This document shows positions 32,846 to 44,193 of a stretch of 64,000 nucleotides of DNA, in pieces. A model generated the notes under the pieces. That model was not told the origin of the DNA. It made no database searches and saw nothing but the letters and a program-made list of their open reading frames with translations. Numbering within the stretch: position 1 is the first letter of the stretch; each line of letters begins with the position of its first letter. This DNA is from a virus. Both the position numbers and the translations under genes were made by a program. The DNA lies in IMG/VR virus record IMGVR_UViG_3300034524_000090, positions 1 through 64,000 of that record, one strand, 5' to 3'.

Positions 32846-35353
32846 ATGATTGATGCTCCTGATAGTTTTAAGCAGGCATTTAAAAATAGTGATGTTAGGA
32901 ACCTGATTTATAAGGTTACAATAATGAGAAATACGGAGCCTACGGAAATAGATATAACCGATAGAGTTAAAGATATAGAAATTACTCGTGATCTTGATAG
33001 TGCTAATGCAACTTGTAAACTTACTATAGACAATAGCGATTTTCAATTAAGTATTAATAATAAAGATAGTAATTATAATTTATGTAGAGGGGCTTATGAT
33101 CCTTTATTATATCCAAATCATATTGTAAAGGTTTATGCGGGTTTAGGAGAGACTAGTACAGAAAATGGTGCTAGTGTTTATATAGATAAATCAGCCACTA
33201 TTAATAATTTTTCAGAAGCAGAATTTTATAATACTGAGCCTATCCAAGATGGCATTATGTTATCTTATACTTTGGGGCAAGAATATTTGTTACAATCTCA
33301 GGAAACTATTACTTCTTATAACGATTGGGGCAAACGTTATTATACTAGTGGTTATGACGAATATCAGTGGGGTCAAATTTTGCGTTTAAATGGTACTGTT
33401 AAAAAAAAGATTTCAAGATTTTCTGTTATGATTTTAGCGGCCAGTTCAAAATTATATTATGGGCAAGGCTCTTTACAATGTTATTTGAAAAAGTGGTCTT
33501 GGGATGGAACTTATTGGAATAGTCATGATAATCCAGGGCCTCCACCGTTTAGTATCGGAGGTAGTATCAGTTCTAATATTATTACTAATCGTGTTGATGG
33601 TTGGATTGATTTTAAGTTTAACGATGCATACTTAGAACCTAATACAGATTATATATTTTATTTGTTTACTACTGCTCAAATTACTAAAAGAGATAAGTAT
33701 CTTAATCTTGATAGAATAGGTATTAATGATAACGCCCCAGGCTATAAACGTTATTATGAATTTGAAAATGAAGTTGTCACACAGCAACACCAACAGTTAG
33801 ATAAAAGTCTTGCGTTTAGATTATATGTTAGAGATATTATTTATAAAAATGAGGGTTATGCTGTTGTGCGTTTTGATTGTGGCCCTAATGTAAGTGAATA
33901 TATTTCTCTTTCTGGTATTTATTCTGGTAGCAGTGTTAGTTTTGAGTTCAGTAGTAGTATTGATAATATAAATTGGTCAGCTTGGTATCAGGATTTACAA
34001 CAAGTTCCTGTGGCAAGGTATTTAAAAGTCAAGATAAAATTAAGTACAACTGATACTTTATATAGTCCTATTGTAAATAGTATTACTCTTAATTATAGAG
34101 TATTAATATCTGCTTCTCCAGATGGTATGGTACAGATTTTTACTGGCATCACTGGCGATGATATTGAGGAAGATGCCAATAATGGTTTGATTCTAGTAGG
34201 ATGTCGTGATTTTTCTAAGTGTTTACAGGATGTCTATGTTTCCTTATCTAAGTCCTATGATTATAAATTAGTAGAGGATATTATAAGTGATTTAATAAAA
34301 ACTTATTTGCCCCAATCAGCTATTTATTCTGTTTTGGGAGATATAGATTTTGTTTATGAGCCTACTTTTTATATGATTCAACACTATCAGTTAAAGAATA
34401 TTAATTTGTGGGAAGGGTTACAACAATTGTCAGATTTAATGGGTTGGTATTTGATGTTTGATGAAAGTGGTGTATTGAGGCTATTTAGCAGAAAAAAACA
34501 AAGTGTGGCTGATGATATTTTTAATGAAGATTATATTGTAATGGAAACTCTAAATTTATCAGATGCAGACATAAGAAATGATATATTAGTTAAAGCAGAA
34601 CAACCTTCAGGCATAATACAGGTTGAGGTTAAAGATGAAGATTCTATAAGGGAATTTGGACGCAGATTTATGGAGGTAGATCGTAGTCTTACGTCTTATA
34701 TATATGATCATCAGTCTGCCCAAAATTTAGCTAATGCTATTCTTGAGGATTTACATTCACTAAGAAGCAAAGATGTTATAACTTTACCTTTTTATCCTTT
34801 TATTCAATTAGGTGATATTATTGGTATTAATAGTAATAGAGTTAGTTTAAGTAGTGACGAGCAATTATATAAAGTAATAGGCATTACCCATACCTTGAAC
34901 GAAACAAGTAAACAAACAGTAATACAGACGCAGTTATTTAAAAATCTATGGGAAACTGTTAGCTTTACTCCTTCTGCTCCTACAAATTTAACTACTGAAA
35001 TTGTATCTCGTACTATTAAACAATATCCAGGTTGTGGATGGAACGATCCTCAGAGAACGTTTTATTATCCAAGATTAACTTGGTCTATACCTACTACCAA
35101 TACCGATGGAAGCCCAATAGAGGGCCTTACAGGTTTTAATATATATCGTTCTACTGATAATGCAAATTATGTCTTTATAGCTTTTGTGCCTGCTAAATTG
35201 TCAGGAGTTGATACTAATGTTAATTGGTTTATTGACTATGGTAGTGGGCCAGGGACGTTTTATTATAGGATTTCGGCTATAAATAAATGGAATAAAAAAT
35301 CTCCTTATTCTGATACAGTAACTATTACTGTACCTAATTTTAGTGTAGGTTAG
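32846..35353 (+). CDS. tail hub / tail-associated protein with a fibronectin III domain
   Basis: 835 residues. The start VTIMRNTEPTEIDITDRVKD and EITRDLDSANATCKLTIDN is the usual opening of gp27/Tal-type hub proteins. A discoidin-like insertion follows (about 60-420; EYISLSGIYSGSSVSFEF; WSAWYQDLQQVPVARYLKV), then the second hub half (SYDYKLVEDIISDLIKTYL; LWEGLQQLSDLMGWYLMFD; LGDIIGINS). The C-terminal ~120 residues form a fibronectin III-type domain (LTGFNIYRSTDNANYVFIA; GTFYYRISAINKW). It would cap the tube and carry the fibres. Confidence 0.78.
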   Translation: MIDAPDSFKQAFKNSDVRNLIYKVTIMRNTEPTEIDITDRVKDIEITRDLDSANATCKLTIDNSDFQLSINNKDSNYNLCRGAYDPLLYPNHIVKVYAGLGETSTENGASVYIDKSATINNFSEAEFYNTEPIQDGIMLSYTLGQEYLLQSQETITSYNDWGKRYYTSGYDEYQWGQILRLNGTVKKKISRFSVMILAASSKLYYGQGSLQCYLKKWSWDGTYWNSHDNPGPPPFSIGGSISSNIITNRVDGWIDFKFNDAYLEPNTDYIFYLFTTAQITKRDKYLNLDRIGINDNAPGYKRYYEFENEVVTQQHQQLDKSLAFRLYVRDIIYKNEGYAVVRFDCGPNVSEYISLSGIYSGSSVSFEFSSSIDNINWSAWYQDLQQVPVARYLKVKIKLSTTDTLYSPIVNSITLNYRVLISASPDGMVQIFTGITGDDIEEDANNGLILVGCRDFSKCLQDVYVSLSKSYDYKLVEDIISDLIKTYLPQSAIYSVLGDIDFVYEPTFYMIQHYQLKNINLWEGLQQLSDLMGWYLMFDESGVLRLFSRKKQSVADDIFNEDYIVMETLNLSDADIRNDILVKAEQPSGIIQVEVKDEDSIREFGRRFMEVDRSLTSYIYDHQSAQNLANAILEDLHSLRSKDVITLPFYPFIQLGDIIGINSNRVSLSSDEQLYKVIGITHTLNETSKQTVIQTQLFKNLWETVSFTPSAPTNLTTEIVSRTIKQYPGCGWNDPQRTFYYPRLTWSIPTTNTDGSPIEGLTGFNIYRSTDNANYVFIAFVPAKLSGVDTNVNWFIDYGSGPGTFYYRISAINKWNKKSPYSDTVTITVPNFSVG

Positions 35354-35364
35354 GGGGGATAAAG

Positions 35365-38300
35365 TTGCCTACTTATTTAAAATATGAAACACAAACTAAA
35401 AATATAACTTATGATAATGGGAAAATTATTGCTATATATAATGATAATACAGTTGATATTGTCTTAGGTAATGGTGTAGATTTTTATGGTAATCCTATTA
35501 GCATCCAAAGAGTGCCTATTAAGGGTACTTATGTGCCTAAAATTGGTGATAATGTTTTAATTTCTTGGGAAGGCAATACGCCTGTTGTTATTGGAAGCAA
35601 CACTTCCACTCCTATTGATCTAAATTATTCTACAATAATATCTAGTCCAAATAGTATTGCTCCTAATATTATTAATAATTTGCATATTGAAAATGGTACA
35701 ATTACAGCTAGTAAATTACAAGCAGGGACAATCACTGCTGAATCTGGTGTAATTGCTAATGCGGCTATTGGAACGGCTCAAATTCAAGATTTAGCTGTAA
35801 CTAATGCCAAAATTGCTGATGCGGCTATAGATGCTGCTAAAATTAAGGATTTGACTGTAACTGATGCTAAGATACTTAATCTTGATGCCTCTAAAATTAC
35901 TAGCGGCGATATTTCTACAGAACGTTTAACTGCTAATATTATTTCGGCTATTAATTTATCAACTGGGGATGCCAAGATTGATGGCGCTAAAATTAAAGAG
36001 GCTTCTATAGATGATGCTCAAATTATTTCATTAACTGCTGATAAGATTGTTACTGGTGATTTAAGAGCCAATGTAATGACTACTAATGTTATAGATGCTA
36101 TAAATCTTTCTACTTCTTCAGCCACAATCGATCAAGCCAAAATTGGCAATTTAGATGCTTCTAAAATTACTTCAGGCGATATTGATGTTGAACGTTTAAA
36201 GGCTAATGTTATAGATGCTATAAATCAGACGGCGGTAACAGCTAGGATTTCACAGGCGAAAATTGAGGATTTAGATGCCTCTAAGATAGTATCAGGTAGT
36301 ATTTCTACTGATAGAATGAAAGCTAATGTAATTGATGCTATTAATTTGTCTACTAGTAGTGCCACTATTGACGGCGCAAAAATTACCGATGCTACTATTA
36401 CTAATGCTAAAATAGCTAGTATAGATGCTTCTAAGATGGTTTCTGGCGACATTTCTGCTGATAGGATGAAGACTAATGTTATAGAGGCTATTAATTTATC
36501 TACTTCAGGAGCAGTAATTGATCAAGCTAAAATAGGTTATTTGGATGCTTCTAAGATTCTTAGTGGTACTATTGACACCTCTAAGGTTACTATTTCGACT
36601 AATGCTTCTGGCCAAGGGGCCAGAATTGATATACAGCACGATGGTATTAATTTAATAGATGCTAATAATAATGTAATTGCTAGATTTAATACCGATTTAG
36701 GTTTTGTTGTGCATAGTCCTGCTGGCATGAAACTGGATAACCAGGGTAGTATTAGAATTGGCCCTACTGATGATATAGTTATTGATGCTGAAGGAATTAA
36801 AGCTAAAGCTGGCGGTATGGAATATACAGCTTTATTTACTGGTGATGGTTTAACTTTTATTGAGCCTAATAATCCAGATAATAAGTTAATTATAACTTCA
36901 GGCCAGTTAAAAATTACTACTGATGGTGGTCAAACTTTTAAAACTGCATTGACTGCTGAAGGTTTTTATGGAGATATTTTACTTGATAAAACTTTGCCGC
37001 CTAGCAAATTTGATACTACTCCTCCTGCTATTCCTACTTGGCGTGAAGAAGGGGTTACTTCTATTTTAGAACAGACACCAGAGACACAAATAGTAACGAT
37101 TGTTGTTAAGTGGAACGAAGTAACCGACAGTGATCTTGAAGGGTATAAAATATATCTTGAAGAGAACAATTCAGGTAATTTTTATCCTGTAGCAATTGTA
37201 GGTAAAACTAATGAGTATCATATTAGGGGTATTAAACCCAATACCCTTTATAGGGTTATGGTTTCTTCTTTTGACATACAGGGCAATGAATGTTCTACTA
37301 AATTGCCTAGTAATACTAATTTTACCACTTATCCTAGATCGGTTATTACGGCAAGCGATACTGTAGCTCCTGCTACTCCTTCTACTCCCCCTGAAGTTAC
37401 AACTGGTTTTAAACTTTTTATGTTAACTTGGCAGGAAGTAGTACAAAACCAAGATAGTACTCCATGTTACGATTTAAGTTATTATGAAATACAACGTTCT
37501 TCTTCTTTAAATTGGGACGAATGGACTACTATTGCGAAAATCAAAGGCACTTCTCTTATAGATAAAGATGTAGATTACAATATTAGATACCGTTATCGTT
37601 ACAGGGCCGTTGATACTTCGGGTAATGTTTCTGGTTGGTCGCCTGTAGTGGATGCTGGAAGTCCTGCTCAGGTTGGGGCTGGCGATATAGTAGCTCATTC
37701 TATTACTACAGAACATATTTCTACTGCTGGTCTTTCTGCTGATATTATTACTTCGGGTAAAATTAAAGGTGACTTAATTGAGGCTAATACAATTACTGCC
37801 GATAAATTTGAAAGCAGGCTTTATGGCGATTTAGTCCAAGCACTACGATATGTAGAAAGTCGTTTAAAAGTAAAGGTTTTTGAGTGGCTAGGTACAACTG
37901 ATAATTATAACCAAGGCACTTTTAATGGCACTTATGCTTCCAATGATATTTTGATGCTAGATACAGTTTATCATTGGGATACAAATATTAATTGGGACAG
38001 TGGTTATTATTGGGATAAGCCTGTAGTGACTTCTGGTTTTTGGGAAAGTAATGTATTAGATATGGGAGCCTTGAATACTATTTTATGTTTACCAAAGTTG
38101 TCATATACGGCCCCTTCTGGCGGTTATGCTAAATTTTATCTGAAATATTCTGAAGATAATATTACGTGGACTGATTATGTTGAATTTTCTGGTACTGTTA
38201 TTACTGCTCGTTATCTTAAAATGAAAGTTGAATTATACACGCCTGATAATAATAACAATGTTTTAGTTAATAGTTTACTGCTTCAGTGTTATGTTGATGA

Positions 38301-40797
38301 GCCAACTATTATACAAAATGATATAGAGGCCCACAAGAATGATTTTAATAATCCTCATCATGTTTACCATAATCAAACTCAGCCATTAGAGGTTAATGAG
38401 GCAGATACCAATACTATTAGAGATAAACACATTTCTAACTTAATGGCTAAACAATGGGAAGAACATAGATTAAACGATGATCTTGCGGCGCACGGAACAA
38501 ACACTACTTCTGTTATTAGTGTTGGCGGTATTAATATTAATAATAGTATTAATCTTAGCGGAAAAGCTTATATTGAAAGTGGTGCTACCGATTTAGTCCA
38601 AATAAGAAATGCCAGTAACAGCGACTATGGGGATTTAATTGTGAGAAATTTGACCGTCAAAGGGACTACTACTGTAATTGAATCTCAAAATCTCCAAGTG
38701 GGCGATAATATTATTACTTTAAATAGTTCTTATACTGGTAGTAGTCCTACTCAGAATGGTGGACTTGAAATTGAACGGGGAACTTTAACTAATGCATCTT
38801 TAATTTGGGATGAAGGTAATGATGTTTGGAAAGCAGGTTTAGCAGGTTCAGAAGCTATTATTTGGACTTCTGCGACAGATGGTAGTGGTTCGGGGCTGGA
38901 TGCAGATCTTTTAGATGGTCAACATGCTAGTTATTTTGCTCCTGCTAGTCATAATCATGATTCTACTTACTTGAAATTAAGTGGTGGAACTTTAACTGGT
39001 GATTTAACCTTTAGTATAACAACAAAAAATGCCGCTACTAAGGGATTAATTTGGTCTGGATTAACTGATGCCCATAAAATATTTGTTGAAGAATATGGGA
39101 ATTCAGAATCTACTAGATTGGTTATTTATAATGCAGATAATGGCGATGTAGATTATACTGTATTTAGATCAGGTACTAGTATAGATACACTTGAGGTTAG
39201 ACGGAACTATCTTTATACACCAGTCCAATTTAGATCTGGAGTAACTACTGGAACGGCCCCATTTACAATTAATAGCACAACAAAAGTAACAAATCTTAAT
39301 GTAGATATGGTTGATGATTGTCATGTCGGTAATGGTGCAAATAATATTCTACTGCTTGATACTAATGGCTTAGTACCATTAACAAATATACCTAATGTGC
39401 TTACTGGTAAAGATGCTGATACTGTTGATGGTAAACATGCTACCGATTTTGTCCAAAAAGTTTCAAATGCACAAATAATTTTAGGTTTTACTGGCTGGTC
39501 TAGAAATAATGGAGAGGCAAATGTTTTAGGAGAAATCTCTGCCAATAACGTATCTGGTGATGCAAGATTAATGATACACAGTATAGGCAGTGGTAAAACT
39601 AATGTTTATGTAGATGGGGAAATATATGTTAATGAAGGAAATTATAAAGTTTGGCACGCAGGCAACGATGGTGCTAGTTCTGGTTTAGATGCGGATCTAT
39701 TAGATGGCTATCATGCTGGCAATGCTTCTGGTCAGATACCTTTATCTAATGGCACCGTAAATACAAACTTAAATGCTGATTTGTTAGATGGCAAACATGC
39801 TTCGGATTTTGTTTTAAAGTCTGGAGATACAATAAATGGTAATCTTGTGATAAATGGTTATACCAATGTTTCTTTACCTTCTAGTATAGCTGGTTGGCGT
39901 TGGGGAGATGGAACAGGTTTATGGAATCCTAAGACTTCTTGGAAATTAGTGGGTGGTAGACATGCGGCTGATGGTGATTGTTATATATCGTTAGCTTCTT
40001 CTTCGGGCAAGATGCATTTAGTCTTAGATGGTGAAGTGTATGCTAATGAAGGTCAGTATGTATGTTGGAATGCTGGTAATGACGGCTCTGGCTCTGGTTT
40101 AGATGCAGATCTATTAGATGGTATGCAACCATCTACTTCTGCTACGGCTAATACTATAGTTCAACGTGATACTTCTGGCAATATTACTGCTAATACTTTT
40201 AATGGTGTCTTAAATGGCAATGCCACTACAGCCTCTAAATTACAAACAGCCAGAACAATAACTTTATCTGGAGATATTAGTGGTTCGGCTTCTTTTGACG
40301 GTTCTTCTGATATTACTATTTCAACTACTTTACCTAATTCTGGTGTAACTGCTGGCACATATACAAAAGTAACTGTTGATGCTAAAGGTAGAGTAACCAG
40401 TGGAACTACTTTATCTGCTTCTGATATTCCTAATTTAGATTGGTCTAAAATTACTACTGGTAAACCTACTACTCTTTCTGGTTATGGAATTACAGATGCA
40501 GTACGAAATGCTGGCAATACTCCTTCTATTCAGGCTGGTCTAGATGCTAATAAACCTACTGCTGGTATTGCTGGAAGATTATATATTGCTACCGATACTA
40601 AGACAATTTATAGAGATGATGGGACACAATGGATTATTTTAAGTTCAGGTAGTGGCGGGACTTCTCTTGATCCTGAAAGCGAGCAGATATTAAGCGCTTC
40701 TGAATATAGAGTACAATCTACTACTTCTACGGCCAAATTTGTTATTGAATATAATGAGGCCAATGATAGTTTAGATTTTGTTTATTATGCTAGTTAA
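35365..40797 (+). CDS. central tail fibre / tip protein with modular repeats
   Basis: 1810 residues from a TTG start. Order of modules: an OB-like start (about 1-85, VLISWEGNTPVVIGS), about seven copies of a ~35-45-residue repeat (95-410; ANVIDAINLST, LDASKITSGDI), a beta region, two fibronectin III-like domains (about 555-765; EGYKIYLEENNSGNFYPVA; YRYRYRAVDTSGNVSGWSP), a discoidin-like part (about 890-970), a DKHISNLMAKQWEEH unit shared with the later fibre, and several collar-type units DADLLDGxHAS between about 1170 and 1600. Probably a trimeric fibre whose tail end contacts the cell. Confidence 0.8.
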   Translation: MPTYLKYETQTKNITYDNGKIIAIYNDNTVDIVLGNGVDFYGNPISIQRVPIKGTYVPKIGDNVLISWEGNTPVVIGSNTSTPIDLNYSTIISSPNSIAPNIINNLHIENGTITASKLQAGTITAESGVIANAAIGTAQIQDLAVTNAKIADAAIDAAKIKDLTVTDAKILNLDASKITSGDISTERLTANIISAINLSTGDAKIDGAKIKEASIDDAQIISLTADKIVTGDLRANVMTTNVIDAINLSTSSATIDQAKIGNLDASKITSGDIDVERLKANVIDAINQTAVTARISQAKIEDLDASKIVSGSISTDRMKANVIDAINLSTSSATIDGAKITDATITNAKIASIDASKMVSGDISADRMKTNVIEAINLSTSGAVIDQAKIGYLDASKILSGTIDTSKVTISTNASGQGARIDIQHDGINLIDANNNVIARFNTDLGFVVHSPAGMKLDNQGSIRIGPTDDIVIDAEGIKAKAGGMEYTALFTGDGLTFIEPNNPDNKLIITSGQLKITTDGGQTFKTALTAEGFYGDILLDKTLPPSKFDTTPPAIPTWREEGVTSILEQTPETQIVTIVVKWNEVTDSDLEGYKIYLEENNSGNFYPVAIVGKTNEYHIRGIKPNTLYRVMVSSFDIQGNECSTKLPSNTNFTTYPRSVITASDTVAPATPSTPPEVTTGFKLFMLTWQEVVQNQDSTPCYDLSYYEIQRSSSLNWDEWTTIAKIKGTSLIDKDVDYNIRYRYRYRAVDTSGNVSGWSPVVDAGSPAQVGAGDIVAHSITTEHISTAGLSADIITSGKIKGDLIEANTITADKFESRLYGDLVQALRYVESRLKVKVFEWLGTTDNYNQGTFNGTYASNDILMLDTVYHWDTNINWDSGYYWDKPVVTSGFWESNVLDMGALNTILCLPKLSYTAPSGGYAKFYLKYSEDNITWTDYVEFSGTVITARYLKMKVELYTPDNNNNVLVNSLLLQCYVDEPTIIQNDIEAHKNDFNNPHHVYHNQTQPLEVNEADTNTIRDKHISNLMAKQWEEHRLNDDLAAHGTNTTSVISVGGININNSINLSGKAYIESGATDLVQIRNASNSDYGDLIVRNLTVKGTTTVIESQNLQVGDNIITLNSSYTGSSPTQNGGLEIERGTLTNASLIWDEGNDVWKAGLAGSEAIIWTSATDGSGSGLDADLLDGQHASYFAPASHNHDSTYLKLSGGTLTGDLTFSITTKNAATKGLIWSGLTDAHKIFVEEYGNSESTRLVIYNADNGDVDYTVFRSGTSIDTLEVRRNYLYTPVQFRSGVTTGTAPFTINSTTKVTNLNVDMVDDCHVGNGANNILLLDTNGLVPLTNIPNVLTGKDADTVDGKHATDFVQKVSNAQIILGFTGWSRNNGEANVLGEISANNVSGDARLMIHSIGSGKTNVYVDGEIYVNEGNYKVWHAGNDGASSGLDADLLDGYHAGNASGQIPLSNGTVNTNLNADLLDGKHASDFVLKSGDTINGNLVINGYTNVSLPSSIAGWRWGDGTGLWNPKTSWKLVGGRHAADGDCYISLASSSGKMHLVLDGEVYANEGQYVCWNAGNDGSGSGLDADLLDGMQPSTSATANTIVQRDTSGNITANTFNGVLNGNATTASKLQTARTITLSGDISGSASFDGSSDITISTTLPNSGVTAGTYTKVTVDAKGRVTSGTTLSASDIPNLDWSKITTGKPTTLSGYGITDAVRNAGNTPSIQAGLDANKPTAGIAGRLYIATDTKTIYRDDGTQWIILSSGSGGTSLDPESEQILSASEYRVQSTTSTAKFVIEYNEANDSLDFVYYAS
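35765..36610 (+). repeat. tandem coding repeats in the central fibre
   Basis: About seven degenerate units of roughly 105-135 nt encode variants of ANVIDAINLSTSSATID and LDASKITSGDIS. DNA identity between units is partial, so the repeats are held at protein level. Confidence 0.75.
38880..40130 (+). repeat. collar-type DADLLDG repeats in the central fibre
   Basis: Units reading GSGSGLDADLLDGQHAS, ASSGLDADLLDGYHAG, LNADLLDGKHAS and GSGSGLDADLLDGMQ, plus KDADTVDGKHATD, recur through this part, often preceded by WHAGN or WNAGN. The same unit forms most of the 49-residue protein at 43986-44135. Confidence 0.75.
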
Positions 40798-40812
40798 AAA
40801 GGAGGGGTAGAT

Positions 40813-43800
40813 ATGGGTGTAATTGGAAGATTAAATAAAAATGGGGACTTACTAATTGCGGGAGAGGTAAATGAAAGACTACCAGCCGTGACGGATGGGT
40901 TGATAGCCTATTTTCCTTTTGATGGTACGTTAAATAAAAAAAAGGTTTCTATTACTGGCGCAAAGGTTCTTGGTTATCATGGAGGTACATCTCGACATCC
41001 TTGGTATGATTATTTTAATACTAATGCTATATTAACACATACTGATGATATATTGAGTATTTCAGTAGACATTGCTAAACAATACGATTTAATTGTTGTT
41101 GATAGGTATGTTTGGGATATTTCTTCTGTTATAATAAACAAACTTAAAGAATTTGTTGACGCTGGCATATCATGTGTTGCTATGGGTAATGATACAAGAA
41201 CTAATGTGTTTGTAAAGTCGTATAATACAACAGCTCATACTACGCATGATATTTATATAGAATCTGATATTCCTATAAAAGTTGAGAGTTATGTTTATAC
41301 TTGTGGCAGTGGCGATTTATATGGTGGAATAACTGAATTGCAAAATGGGGCTTATCCTTATTATAGAAGAGCAGATACAAATGAGATAACAGGATATATT
41401 TATGAATCTCCACAAAGTGGGGCTATATTTTATTTTGATCAAGAAGGGTTAACTGTTCAACCTTTTATAGAAAAGGCATTTTTATATGCTTTAGAAAGAA
41501 GTTCTGGAGGCATAACATATTCTAATGTCAGTTGGTTTAATGATAGTATAGCTATTGAATCGGGTACATCAAATTATATAACTATTTCCAACATGGAATC
41601 CTATGAAATTGGTTATACTGGTAATGTATGCGGTTTTACTAATAATTTTGATTCTAGGTTTGGGGCTGGTAATTGGAAAACAGAAATTATTCCAGCAAGT
41701 TATTCGCCAGTTCCAGGTTTGACAAAATGTCAAAGAATTGAAACTTATAGTAGTGGTTGGGGTGGTTGGATATCAGGTAATATTGGTCCTACTACTGGTA
41801 ATATTGTTTACGGGGTTTGGATTAGATTATTTTATGGTGAGATACAATGGGGAGATTTAAATACAACTAGTAGGTTATATATTACTACTGATGTAAGTAA
41901 AAAAACAGATCCGAAATATGATGTAATAGAACCTGGAAAATGGGTTTACGTAGCAAGGACTTTTCCTGCTACAAGTTCTGGCAGACATTTATATGCTAAT
42001 GGCCCTACTAAGGCCGATATATTAGCTGTGCAAATAGAAGATAAAATGTATCCTACTTCGTATGTTAATGGCAGTAGAAGTAATGCGCTTTTTGCTTTAC
42101 CCTCTACTCTATTAAATATTAATAATGGTGCAATAGTGGTTGATTTTTATTGGGAAGGGGTAAAGTATTCTAACCCAAGTAATCCTTGGATGATGATAAC
42201 TCATTCTTATACTTCGGCAGGATATGAGTACAATAAAATTAATATAGCCATATATGGAAATGCCAATAAATTATGTTGTAGATTAGCTAATAATACTCCT
42301 TCAACTTGGGTTTCTAATGGTTTTGATTTAAGTTTATTAACTAAGGGATGGAATCGTTATATAGTTACTTGGGATAAAGTGAATGGGAAATTAAAAGAAT
42401 GTTTGAATGGAAATATAACTGTTGAACAGACTCCAACATATTTTCCAGACTTAGCTCCTGAATATTTTTATATTGGTTCATGGGGTACATCTGGATTGTG
42501 GGCTAATATGAGATTTAAAAACCTGATTATTTACAATAAGTATTTGTCTGATGAAGAAATAAGTAAATTATGTAGATCACAGCATTCTTTTACGACAGTT
42601 GGGAATTTAATTGTTCAAAGTTATTTAGAAAGACCTATCGGAATATCTGAAGATATATTTTATTTTCCGTTAGGTAATGATACTAGAGATGAATATAAGT
42701 TTATAAAACCTGTTTCGGAGTCTAATGTAGTTTATGAGAATAATGCAGTATGGCTTGGAACCAGTGTAGCTAATCAGGTATCGAATCCCGATGGTAAGTC
42801 TGTAAATCTTACTTATCTTCCTCCAGGTACTTATAAACCAGGGTGGAATACTTCTCTCCATAATGACGCTATTGTTATTAATAATTGGAGTACAGGGTAT
42901 AATAGCGGCGTTCCTTCTCCTGATGTTGGGTATCATGCTAAATGGGTATTTGAGGGTATTGATGGTGCTAATGACCCTTGTATGAAATTTATTGATTTAA
43001 ATTCTCAGTTTGGCTTAACTCATAGATGGTTAGGTATTGCTCAAACTTTAGGTACACCTTCTAGTTTAGGGTGGTCTGTAGGGACAACAATTACTATATC
43101 ATGGTATCAGAAAAGTAGTGTTTTAAATAAAGGGGCACGTGTAGGTATCTACCATAAATGTTTAGATACAGGCAGTTATAGTTTTGAGACTTGTATACAG
43201 ACATTATATGTATCTAGAACTAATATTTGGGAAAAAGTTGGTTTTACTTATACTATTACAGATAATTGGGATTTAAGTGCAAGTTGTTTAATTTATGTGT
43301 ATGGTCATTATGGTGATGAGGGTATTTTATGGGTAGACAATGTGCAAGTAGAGCAACGCAATTTTATTACACCTTTTGTTAGCGGCACAAGAGGTATTTC
43401 AGACCTAGAATTTAATCTATATAGTTCTGTAGGGTTAGATTGGAACGGAGATTGGTCAATTATTTACTGGAAAAAACCAGTTGGAACTCATACTGGCAAT
43501 ACATTAACGGGGTATAATATTGAAAGTATTGGCTGTAACTCTAATAGTGTTGGTGGGGGTTATAGATGGTGGGGTAAGGATAGCGGTTATGATAGATTTA
43601 GAGTTTCTGGTATGGTATTATCAACATTTTCTCCATCAGATTATTTTAATAAATGGCAAATGGTAAGCATAGTTAAAAACGGAACTACTGTAACTTGGAA
43701 GTTTTGGATTTCTACAGGTGTTATTACTTACAGTGAAACATGGGGGACTATAGCTTCTAATTATTTTGTAACTCAATATGGGTATGATTTAAAACTTGGC

Positions 43801-43965
43801 GGTTGGGATAATAGCAATGTTTGCAATACTTATTTTAGAGATTTAATTGTTGTAAAAAAGGCTTTGTCTAATGATGAATTAAGTGCTTTATATAGATGTT
43901 TTATGCGGATACAGAGCAATAAACTTTATGTGCAAAATAATGTAAAAGAATGTTTTGTATTTTAA
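40813..43965 (+). CDS. LamG-type tail fibre / receptor-binding candidate
   Basis: 1050 residues. The N-terminus (MGVIGRLNKNGDLLIAGEVN, TDGLIAYFPFDGTL) introduces concanavalin/LamG-like lectin modules; one lies around residues 415-600 (GWNRYIVTWDKVNGKLKECL; FKNLIIYNKYLSDEEISKL) and another at the end (about 860-1040; KWQMVSIVKNGTTVTWKFWI; FRDLIVVKKALSNDELSAL). Carbohydrate-binding-like beta sandwiches fill the gap between them. These modules usually bind sugars, so it is a good candidate for host recognition. Confidence 0.75.
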   Translation: MGVIGRLNKNGDLLIAGEVNERLPAVTDGLIAYFPFDGTLNKKKVSITGAKVLGYHGGTSRHPWYDYFNTNAILTHTDDILSISVDIAKQYDLIVVDRYVWDISSVIINKLKEFVDAGISCVAMGNDTRTNVFVKSYNTTAHTTHDIYIESDIPIKVESYVYTCGSGDLYGGITELQNGAYPYYRRADTNEITGYIYESPQSGAIFYFDQEGLTVQPFIEKAFLYALERSSGGITYSNVSWFNDSIAIESGTSNYITISNMESYEIGYTGNVCGFTNNFDSRFGAGNWKTEIIPASYSPVPGLTKCQRIETYSSGWGGWISGNIGPTTGNIVYGVWIRLFYGEIQWGDLNTTSRLYITTDVSKKTDPKYDVIEPGKWVYVARTFPATSSGRHLYANGPTKADILAVQIEDKMYPTSYVNGSRSNALFALPSTLLNINNGAIVVDFYWEGVKYSNPSNPWMMITHSYTSAGYEYNKINIAIYGNANKLCCRLANNTPSTWVSNGFDLSLLTKGWNRYIVTWDKVNGKLKECLNGNITVEQTPTYFPDLAPEYFYIGSWGTSGLWANMRFKNLIIYNKYLSDEEISKLCRSQHSFTTVGNLIVQSYLERPIGISEDIFYFPLGNDTRDEYKFIKPVSESNVVYENNAVWLGTSVANQVSNPDGKSVNLTYLPPGTYKPGWNTSLHNDAIVINNWSTGYNSGVPSPDVGYHAKWVFEGIDGANDPCMKFIDLNSQFGLTHRWLGIAQTLGTPSSLGWSVGTTITISWYQKSSVLNKGARVGIYHKCLDTGSYSFETCIQTLYVSRTNIWEKVGFTYTITDNWDLSASCLIYVYGHYGDEGILWVDNVQVEQRNFITPFVSGTRGISDLEFNLYSSVGLDWNGDWSIIYWKKPVGTHTGNTLTGYNIESIGCNSNSVGGGYRWWGKDSGYDRFRVSGMVLSTFSPSDYFNKWQMVSIVKNGTTVTWKFWISTGVITYSETWGTIASNYFVTQYGYDLKLGGWDNSNVCNTYFRDLIVVKKALSNDELSALYRCFMRIQSNKLYVQNNVKECFVF

Positions 43966-43985
43966 ATTTAAAGGAGGGGTTTGTA

Positions 43986-44135
43986 ATGGCCGATTTACGT
44001 GGCGGTAGTACGGTAGCTGGTTATATTATTTGGCACGCAGGCAATCAGGGTTCGGGTAGTGGCATGGACGCTGATAGTTTAGATACTTTTCATTTAGACG
44101 ATATACTTTGTCAAATATGGATGAGTTTATTTTAG
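43986..44135 (+). CDS. 49-residue mini fibre-module protein
   Basis: ATG at 43986 follows AAAGGAGGGG. The product contains one fibre repeat unit, IIWHAGNQGSGSGMDADSLD, and ends with TFHLDDILCQIWMSLF. The end closely matches the end of the 532-residue fibre (LHADDFLCQMWMEV). It may be a remnant of a fibre gene or a small capping partner. Confidence 0.65.
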   Translation: MADLRGGSTVAGYIIWHAGNQGSGSGMDADSLDTFHLDDILCQIWMSLF

Positions 44136-44193
44136 TTGGCGGGATTAAAGGAAAATGACCTCATAATAATATAATGAGAGGGGGAATATTTTA